From Cenococcum geophilum 1.58 (Eukaryota > Ascomycota > Dothideomycetes > Gloniales > Gloniaceae), in NCBI GenBank assembly GCA_001692895.1, contig KV748183.1, positions 1,550,001 through 1,614,000 on the forward strand: a stretch of DNA of 64,000 nt. The letters are read 5' to 3'. Below the pieces are notes generated by a model. It made no database searches and was not told the origin of the DNA. It saw only the letters and a program-made list of their open reading frames with translations. This document shows, in pieces, positions 56,490-64,000 of the stretch. The position numbers and the translations under genes were made by a program. How positions within the stretch are numbered: the stretch's first letter is position 1; each line of letters starts with the position of its first letter.

Positions 56490-59385
56490 CAGCTAAGAAG
56501 GATAAGACCCTTCGCCTCTATATTAACTATTAGGCGCTAAATAAGATTACTATAAAGAATTGCTACCTGTTACCTTTAATAGGGGAGCTTATTAATAGGC
56601 TGTTAGGCGTAAAGATATTTATAAAATTAGATCTAAAGGATATATACTATTGAATCCGGATTAAGGCCGGCGATAAGTAGAAAATGGTGTTCTAAATACG
56701 GTACGGCCACTTTAAGTACCTAGTAATACTATTTAGGCTTACTAACGCACCGGCGATATTTTAGGCCTATTAGATATAATATATATAGTCTACCTTAATA
56801 ATATTATAGTTTACTCTAATAACTATAAAGCACATACGCACTATATATAAATGGTACTAAAAAGACTGCGGGAATATAAGCTCTATATAAACCTAAAAAA
56901 GTGCACGTTTTATGCTACTAGCATTAATTTTCTAGGCTTTATTATTAGCGTTAACGGAGTGTTAATAGAGAAAAGTTGGGTAGACGCTATTAAGGAATAG
57001 CCCTACCCCACGATATTTAGAGAAGTGTAGGTTTTTTTAGGTACGGCGAACTTCTACCAAACGTTTATTATTTACTATTTATAAGTAATACTCCTAATTA
57101 CCGATCTACTAAAAGGATCTAAGATGGTAAGAAGTTAGGACCCTTTATATTTAGGGAAGCTACTAAGTAGGCTATAGACCGGTTAAAGAATTTGTTTATA
57201 TTGGCGCCTATCCTAATATACTTTTACTAGGAGCTACTTGCGATAGTTGCAGTAATAAAGTACTAGCGACATTATTGTATAAGAAGCAATTACCCTATTA
57301 AAGTCCTTATAGACCATAATAACCTAGAATACTTTATAACTATAAAGGTGTTAAGCAGTTAATAAGCTAGATAGGTAGAGGCACTATTATAGTATAACTT
57401 TAAAATTACGTACCGCCTAGGAAAGACGAATCCCGCTAATAGGTTATTAAGATATCTAGATTATAAGACAGGAAGGATCTAGGATAGTATAGGGAAAATA
57501 ATCCCCATATTATAAAATTTGCTTAGGAAGAAAGAAGACTCTTTCCCTAAAACTATAGAATTTTGTAATAGGGTAGAGGTCCTAGCAATACAGCTATAAA
57601 GCGCTATAATTATAGAGCCGTAGAATATAGTTATAGACTAGGTTATAGGCTAGGCAGACGTTATAAAGTTAGCGTACCCTAGAATTAGCAAAAATTCTAC
57701 GGAATGTGCTAGGGGTATCGCGGCACCTTTAACTTAACGGCGTATTAGCTATAAGTATTTAGATCTAAGGGGGATAGGCGAGATGCCTATCTGCAGCGTG
57801 GCATACTATATAACGGTAGGAGAATCTACTAGCATTAATAGTTTAAAACGTTTTATGCCACGCCTTGTGTTTATAATAGCGGTAGGTAAAATAGAAGTAA
57901 GCGATCTATATAAAACCTTTTTAGATATTCTTTTTTAAGTATAATAAAGGGACGCCTTTATTTCTAGGGAGAGGTAAAAGGATATAGTAGAAACCGACTT
58001 AGCCGGAGTTACTAAGAAGCTATAGTAGTAAAACTAAAAGGGTCTATTGCGCTTTAAGGGTGCTATATATGTCCTAAAGGACCAAGTGGTTTAAGATAAA
58101 ATTCTAAAGGTCTCTTATAACAACCCTCTTAGGGGTTACTACGGTGCTAATAGGACCCTTAAGGCCGTTTAAAGGAAATACTTTTGGGATAAAATGTCCG
58201 AAGAGGTTAAGGACTATGTATTAAGATGTGATACGTGCTAAAGGGTATAGATATCTAGGTATTTCCTATATAGCGAGTTATTAGTGCTTCCTATTCTATA
58301 GGGACCTATATTAGAATTAATAATAGATTTTATAATAGGCTTACCCCCTACTAAAATAAGAACGGGAGAGGCTGCTAACGCTATCTTAATAATCAGATAT
58401 ATAAAGTTTTTAGGGTACTTTGCTGTTATAATAACGATTATAGCAGTAGAATTGGCAGACCTATTTTTGAAACAACGGCTCTTATTTAGCACGCTAAGGG
58501 GAATTATGTCTAATAGAGGTACTATATTTAACAGCGTATTCTAGTCTTTATTCTGTCTCTTATTAAAGATATAATAAAGGATAAGCACCGCTTTTTACCT
58601 GTAAATAGATAGGCTAATAAAGCGTCTAAATACGTTATTAGAACACTACCTCCACTACTATATTAATTATTAATGGGATAATTGGATATTATAGTTAGCT
58701 TTGGCGTAATACGTATATAATATAAGCATCTATAGTAGTATAAAAATGACCCCTTATAAAGTATTATTTGGGGTAAGAGCAAATAACCTATAGAACGTTA
58801 AGGACATTATTCCCAAAAGAGAGGCACTAGTAGCGTCTAAGAGAATTAAGCAAATAAGAATTTGTAGAGAAGAACTTAAAAAGCACTTACTAGACGCCTA
58901 AGCTATATAAAAAGGTACTATAACAAAAAATATATATTAAAAGAATTTAAGATAGGAGACGAAGTCTTACTATTTATAAAAAATATCCGAATAAAACGTA
59001 TTAAGAAGAAGCTGGATTACTAGTGGCTTAGACCCTTTAAGATAGTTAGAAAAACTAAAGGAAATTAAGCCTATAAATTAGAATTGCCGAAATTATATCT
59101 AATATATTTTATGTTTTATGTTTTCTTACTAAAGCTATACCGGAGAAGAGATAGCGCGGAACCGCTACTACCTAGCGAAATTAATAGGGAACTAGAATGG
59201 AATATAGAAGACATTCTAGACTAAAGATAGCGCTAAAAAAAGCGTAAATTTTTAGTTTATCAGGAAGGATACTCTTAGGCGTATAATAGTTAGGAACCTA
59301 AGGAGCACCTTTAGCTAGGATATAATACGGTAATTAAGACCTTTTTAAGGACTAAAGGTAAAGATTTAGTAACAGTTCCGGATAT
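56490..59385 (+). mobile_element. Gypsy-2: 5'-truncated chromodomain Gypsy relic
   Basis: A plus-strand pol fragment of a second Ty3/Gypsy chromovirus lineage, starting within the RT and ending with a chromodomain. No LTRs were identified on either side. Confidence 0.85.
56490..59385 (+). pseudogene. Gypsy-2 pol (RT-RNase H-integrase-chromodomain)
   Basis: RT: LRLYINYQALNKI-type motif at about 56510, IKLDLKDIYY, FRLTNAPAIF and YLNN at 56791-56802 for YLDD, then YINLKKCTFYATSINFLGFI. The RNase H region is strongly decayed. The integrase zinc domain is at about 58125-58250 (GYYGANRTLKAV, later VLRCDTC); the His positions are mutated, CxxC is kept. The core has LIIDFIIGLPPT (first Asp, about 58325), MSNRGTIFNSVF (second Asp now Asn, about 58505) and NTLLEHYLHYY (Glu, about 58635). 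YSSIKMTPYKVLFG follows. The C-terminal chromodomain at about 59195-59340 reads WNIEDILD, KFLVYQEGYS and EPKEHL. Stops are at Gln/Trp sites. Confidence 0.87.
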
Positions 59386-59880
59386 GCTACAGATAAGATA
59401 ATAGGGAAACCCCTATAAATTAAAACTATAAGGTTAATTACAGGTATTAAGAATGGAAACGTTTCGCTATTATAATAGGGATTCTAGAACCCTATAGGGG
59501 GAAGCCTATAGAATCTATAGGAGAACTACTAGGGATACTATCTAAAGAAGACGCTATTTAAGAATAAGTAGTAGTAATATAAAAAAAGGTCTTAGGGATT
59601 TAGAGGGACCCCCTAGGGATAAAAGGAGAGTATCTAGTCTAGCACCGGAGAAATACAGTAAAGTTAATAGTACGAAGAGGAGTAAAAGGACAGCCTATAA
59701 AGAATTAAAAATTTTAAGAAATTGTAAAGCACCTATAGGAATATTACCCGTTTATTATATATAGGGATTATAATAGTGCACTGCCTTTATATAAATTGTT
59801 ACCAAAGCTTAGAATAAAGGCATTCCTAAAGTATAAAGTTAATTTCCAATAATAGGGTATCTTAGAGGCACCTAAGAGGC
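59386..59880. other. No gene recognised
   Basis: AT-rich, RIP-degraded. May contain the decayed 3' LTR of Gypsy-2, but with no partner copy this could not be shown. Confidence 0.4.
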
Positions 59881-59884
59881 ACTA

Positions 59885-61030
59885 TATAAAGCTATTTTAT
59901 AAAAAGAAGGAAAGAGCCAAATAATAACTTAAATACTAGTAGTAGTAATAGAAGCCTCCTCTTCTATTTTTAACGTTATTATTAACGGTATTATTAGCAC
60001 TTCTATCCCTAGAAGTATTAGCACTTCTACTAATATTCTTCTTAGAACAACGAAAACTGGAAGGACTAGCATAGGTAGAAGACTAGCGAGGAGAACGTTT
60101 ATCTAGACTTTTATCGCTATCCTTAGTATCCCTAGGCTCTAAATTAGTATCTAAGTAGGGATCCGAAAGCCGTTAGCTAAGAGAATTAGTATAAGTTCCT
60201 AAATATATTACTAGAGAAACTTACCTAGCTAGAAAGGCCCGCGTAAGAGTGCAAATATTATTATTTATAAGGGTAAGCTACTCGCATATACGCTCTTAGA
60301 TACTATATATCCGAGATTATTATATCTCTATAGTAGTGGAAACCCTTATTAAATTAAAGAGCCTATAAGTAAGGGTAGATACCTTCTGTCCCTATCTATC
60401 GCTATTTAGATATAGGCGGAAATCCTAAATAGCGTAATAGAGCTTATAAGTCTTACGCGTATAAATAGCAGGGATCTAATATAATTAGTAAAATCTAAAA
60501 TAGGATAAAATAGAAAATACTAGAACGTAGGTCTTTTTTCTACTACGGCAATAAGAATACTTAAATTTGTTTTTACTAGAGCGAGGTATCTTATAGGTGT
60601 AGGATAGGTCTAGTATAAGCGCGTAAACGTAATAACGGCAGCATTTTAGAGAGATTACTATAGGAGTAATAGAGGTAGTCTAGGATAGCACTAAAATAAT
60701 ACCGCCGCCGGTTTAGGGACGCGCAGCATAACTATAAGCTATTGTAAGAGAATACTACGGGAAGTTAGTACTATTAATAGAGATAAAATAGGGATCCTAT
60801 TGCTTATAAATATATTATAAGGAGAGAATAGAGCAGCTATAAAAGAATAGCTAGAGATACGGAAGCTAAAAGCTAAGATATAGCGAAAATAGTCTACTAA
60901 AAGACGAGACGAATGGTGTTGTTAATAAAAAGACGTATAAGAGGCGATAGCTTATAAACTAAAAGAAAATTAAAATAAAGACGATATTATTAGAACCTAT
61001 TTTAGGTGAATAGGAATAGTAGCTAGTAAA
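59885..61030 (-). pseudogene. Decayed gene relic, Cys-containing basic N-terminus and Ser/Asn-rich tail
   Basis: A single minus-strand frame is readable from about 60980 to 59885 with stops mainly at Gln/Trp positions. Blocks include IPRSSKNKFKYSYCRSRKKT (a CxxC-like basic motif whose first Cys may now be Tyr), RKTYKLYYAI, VSTLTYRLFNLIRVSTT and ICTLTRAFLAR. The Ser/Asn-rich end reads SSTYASPSSFRCSKKNISRS. The basic Cys motif could be a zinc finger of a DNA-binding protein. The family is not recognised. It ends about 200 bp from the Gypsy-1b LTR. Confidence 0.45.
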
Positions 61031-61194
61031 CGCGTTATATAAAACAACCTCTAGATTAACTTATAACAAACTCTTATAATAAGAAAGGTAAATCCCATCT
61101 AATTTTTATTATTATTATTATAGTTCCATTATAAAGGCATTATAAAGAGCTATAGTAAAAAAAGAGTGGAGGAACTAAAGATAAAGTAAGGTTT

Positions 61195-61358
61195 TGTTAT
61201 AGTACTGCAGTGAAGTAGACTAAATAACTACGTTATGGTATAAAGAGAAGAAGAGGCGAAAGGGGTATTGTATATAGATAGTAGGGCCAGCCGCTAAGGC
61301 GCTAGTGGTGGGCCAGCTAATAGTGGGAAACAGTATAAGACAGGTTAATGCCGTGATA
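61195..61358 (-). repeat. Gypsy-1b 3' LTR
   Basis: About 164 bp, start tgttatagta and end gccgtgata (the terminal CA is now TA). It shares agccgctaaggcgctagtgg with the Gypsy-1a LTR but lacks most of the 10-bp agtacgagac repeats. Confidence 0.85.
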
Positions 61359-61375
61359 GTACTTCCCTCCCTTAG
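61359..61375 (-). promoter_or_regulatory. Polypurine tract of Gypsy-1b
   Basis: On the minus strand taagggagggaagtac directly precedes the 3' LTR, as in Gypsy-1a. Confidence 0.75.
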
Positions 61376-61689
61376 AAGGTTTGGTCCCTAAACTAAACAA
61401 GTAGCTTTAAAATAGAATATTATAGTACTAGTAAATTGCCGTCAGATTGCTATTAGATTACCGTTATATAATAGTAAACTGCGGTTATATAACTAGTTTA
61501 ACAAATGGCGTTGGTAGAACTCTACACCGCCACCTATATTAATTAGGCGTGGCGTTCTTAGCGAGAACCTAACTAATTAGATAACTTTAACCGCCGGTCA
61601 AAGTTCCATAAGATCTTAACTTCTCTAAATTATCGTAGTTGTTGTCTACGGCCTTAGCGTGGCGAGTCTCTTTTATCTTATACCTAGTC

Positions 61690-64000
61690 TGGGGGTCCAG
61701 GCTTCTTAGGGTATTATTTACGGAACTTTAGTAGCACGCGCTTATACCCTTTTAGGGACTTCTTGGGTTCTTAGGTTTTCTTATTATAATACGTTAAGCC
61801 ATGCTTATCTCTTTATTTATTATATATATTAAGGATTTTTTCAAAATTCCCACTTATCCGTAATATTGCCGTTATTATCTCTTTTAGCTATCCTGCCTAT
61901 AATATTACGGCGTTCCTCTTTATTAATGCATGCTTAGCTGGGGATTTCTTTAGGGAACTAGAGACGGACTTTTAAAGTATAGAAAGACTTATTAATACAA
62001 ATGTGGTTTAGGAGGTCCACTATAACTGCCCCTCTATAGGCGGCTAAGACGGGCTAGGGTCTATCCTAGTTATTGTCCTATTTCCTCTTAGGCTGGTTAG
62101 TCTTTATATTTTTAAGGCTAACTATAACCATATTATCCTTTTTAAATATTGTATCTTTATCCCGTTTCATATTAGCGTTGTCTTTATAGTGTTGCTAGGA
62201 GATATAAGCTAGGGCCTTAAGCTGAGTTAGGATACGCTTAAAGCGGTTAGCAATGGCATTAGCTTATAGGTACTCTTTCTTTGTATATATAGATAGGGCT
62301 AATAGCTAGGGGCCTGCTGGTTCGATGCCTAAATGTGGGTTATAGCTATAGTTGGCAAAGAACGGTGAGATTTCTATGGTTTTGTTAACCTAGTTATTTA
62401 TAGCAAACTTGGCAAGGGGGAGCCAATATACTTAGTTATTTTGGGTGAAGCTTACAAAAGCGCGTAGATACTTGTTTATTGCTGCGTTAACGATCTTAGT
62501 CTAGCTATCTATTTTAGGGTGCTATATAGAACTGGGGCTTAGAGTTACCTTTAGGCGCTAGTTTAGGCGGCGCCAGAAGTTAAAAATGAATAAAGAGCCT
62601 CTATTAGAGATGACGGTACTTAGGGCGCCATATAACTTATAGATAGTGTGGATAAATGCTTTAACGAGCTCCTTTATGTCTAGGCTAGTAACAGGGATAA
62701 AGTATCTTATCTTCGTTAGGCGGTTAATAACGATAAAGATATATTTATATGTTTTGCCATTGCAAAGGCACTTAGGTAGGTTAACGATGTGGTTAATAGA
62801 GATATTAGTCTATAGACGGACTGGTAGTTTTAGTGGTTTTAGGAAACTGGGTGGTGCTAAGCGTGGGATCTTTATGCGGAAGTAGAGAGCGCAGTCTTTT
62901 ATAAAGGTAGCTGTAAACTATGAAATACCTAGCCACTAATAGGTTTGATTAAGGAGGTTTAGTGTCTTAATATGGCCTAGGTAGCCTACAGGACCCAAAC
63001 TATGCATACGGTGTACAACTTCTAGTTAGAGTTTAGGTAAATTAGGGATAAATACTTAATTCCTATAGTAGATTAGGCCGTCGACAATTAAACATTCGGA
63101 TTTATTACAGCGGAGTAACTTCCTAATCTACTTAGGCCAACGGCGTACTTTACGGCCTTCCCGTTTATATAACGCAGCTAACATATCCCTAGCAAGTTTA
63201 TTCTCCTTATAGGCATTTTTAATAAGCTCCTTAAGGGGTTTTTTCTTAGGCTCTAGGTCTATTACTGCGATAAAGTCTTTAACACTTTAGTCTTGGGATT
63301 CACTTAGTAGCTCTTTTAGGATAGTGGGGTCAACTTTTTTCGGTGGTAAGATAACGCGGTCTTGGTATTATAGACGTTCATCACCAGTATTAGTAGGTGC
63401 TACGCCTAGGAGGCGGCTAAGAGCGTCTAAGATTATAGCTTTGGTGCTAGGCCTATAAGTAATAATAAAGTTAAACTAAGAGAGGAACTTAGCCCAACGG
63501 ACTTAGCGCTAATTTAGTTGTTTTGTTATTATAAAAGTCTAGAGGTTCTTATAGTCCGTAATAATCTTAAACGGTTGCTTAGTTCCTTATAGTTTAGGGC
63601 GCCATTCTTTTAGTGCTTTTATAATTGCTAGGAGCTCCTTATTATATATCTTATAGTTATATTTAAGGGCGGAGTGTTTAGTAGAGAAGAATGTAACTGG
63701 CTTAAGTTTACCATCTTCGCTAGCTTGGTAGAGCACTCCTCCTAAAGCCCAGTTTAAGGCGTCTATTTCTACTACAGTCTTCTTTATATAGTCGTAGTAT
63801 GCTAAAACCGGTGCTGTGGTGAACGCTATTTTCAGGGTCTAAAACGCCTGTGCTTAATTAGGGCCCCATAACCAGCTGGTGCTTTTCTTTAGTAGCCTAG
63901 TTATAGGCTTAACTACCTTAGAAAAGCCTTAGATAAATTGTTAATAGAAGTTCGCAAAGCTAAGAAATTGCTATAGTTCCTTAACTAATATTGGGTCCTT
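61690..64000 (-). pseudogene. Gypsy-1b pol, 3' part (chromodomain, integrase, RNase H, end of RT)
   Basis: Alignment by eye with Gypsy-1a places the chromodomain near 61840-61700, the integrase at about 63060-61950 and the RNase H at about 63720-63450 (corresponding to the [10 protein letters not shown] region). The RT continues past the window end. The same RIP stops occur, and the plus-strand open block at 62646-62885 is an antisense shadow. Catalytic residues were not checked one by one. Confidence 0.8.

Larger units (their letters stand above)
61195..64000 (-). mobile_element. Gypsy-1b: 3' end of a second Gypsy-1-related element, cut by window edge
   Basis: The 3' LTR at 61195-61358 is followed (on the minus strand, preceded) by a polypurine tract and chromodomain-integrase-RNase H-RT traces clearly related to Gypsy-1a. 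The sequences have many differences, including short indels, so it is a sister subfamily rather than a recent copy. The rest lies beyond 64000. Confidence 0.88.

Noticed and set aside
58238..58492. 84-codon minus-strand open frame
   Set aside because: Antisense shadow of the Gypsy-2 integrase.
62646..62885. 79-codon plus-strand open frame
   Set aside because: Antisense to the Gypsy-1b integrase.
1..64000. tRNA or rRNA genes
   Set aside because: No cloverleaf with conserved A and B boxes and no rRNA-like conserved stretch was seen on either strand.

Overview
This window reads as a repeat-rich, AT-rich compartment of a filamentous ascomycete (Pezizomycotina) genome that has been heavily mutated by repeat-induced point mutation (RIP). 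CpA/TpG dinucleotides are scarce, TpA is greatly over-represented and CpG survives. Reading frames that are otherwise recognisable are broken almost only where Gln (CAA/CAG) or Trp (TGG) codons would be expected. No intact protein-coding gene, tRNA or rRNA is visible. The fungal assignment rests on the RIP pattern, Tad1-like LINEs, chromodomain Gypsy elements, a FunK1 kinase relic and a DUF7025-type AAA ATPase relic. All identifications are from reading translations by eye; no search was run.

Layout. 1-9 kb: badly decayed coding stretches of unknown function on both strands, including a long minus-strand stretch at 4.7-6.5 kb. 9.0-9.8 kb: a 17-bp-unit minisatellite. 10.1-16.7 kb: LINE-1, a nearly full-length Tad1-like LINE (ORF1 plus endonuclease/RT ORF2) split by a 1,033-bp hAT-like element with an 8-bp target-site duplication. 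16.9-21.6 kb: three unassigned gene relics and a 441-bp TA-flanked MITE. 21.6-34 kb: a block of host-type gene relics: FunK1 kinase (+), a CCCCTA-rich minisatellite, an AAA ATPase (-), an unknown ~300-aa gene (-) and a chromodomain protein (-). 34.4-40.8 kb: LINE-2, interrupted in its RT domain by a 2,461-bp gag-only LTR element with a perfect 5-bp duplication. 41.4-43.7 kb: a possible small MITE, a Tc1/mariner transposase relic and a roughly 1-kb patch with little RIP. 43.8-56.1 kb: a Copia element containing a complete nested chromodomain Gypsy element (Gypsy-1a, minus strand). 56.1-59.4 kb: an inverted minisatellite and the pol of a second chromodomain Gypsy (Gypsy-2, plus strand). 59.9-61.0 kb: an unassigned minus-strand relic. 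61.2-64.0 kb: the 3' end of a Gypsy-1 relative (Gypsy-1b) running off the window.

How the parts relate. At least three nested insertions can be ordered: hAT into LINE-1, gag-only element into LINE-2, and Gypsy-1a into Copia, which itself lies in or beside an older minisatellite next to Gypsy-2. The most interesting observation is that the gag-only element shares several cis-sequences near its 3' end with Gypsy-1, including a 47-bp near-palindrome, as expected if it is a non-autonomous partner of that family. A second theme is that RIP has turned catalytic aspartates into asparagines in unrelated reverse transcriptases, an integrase and a kinase at the same TpG context.
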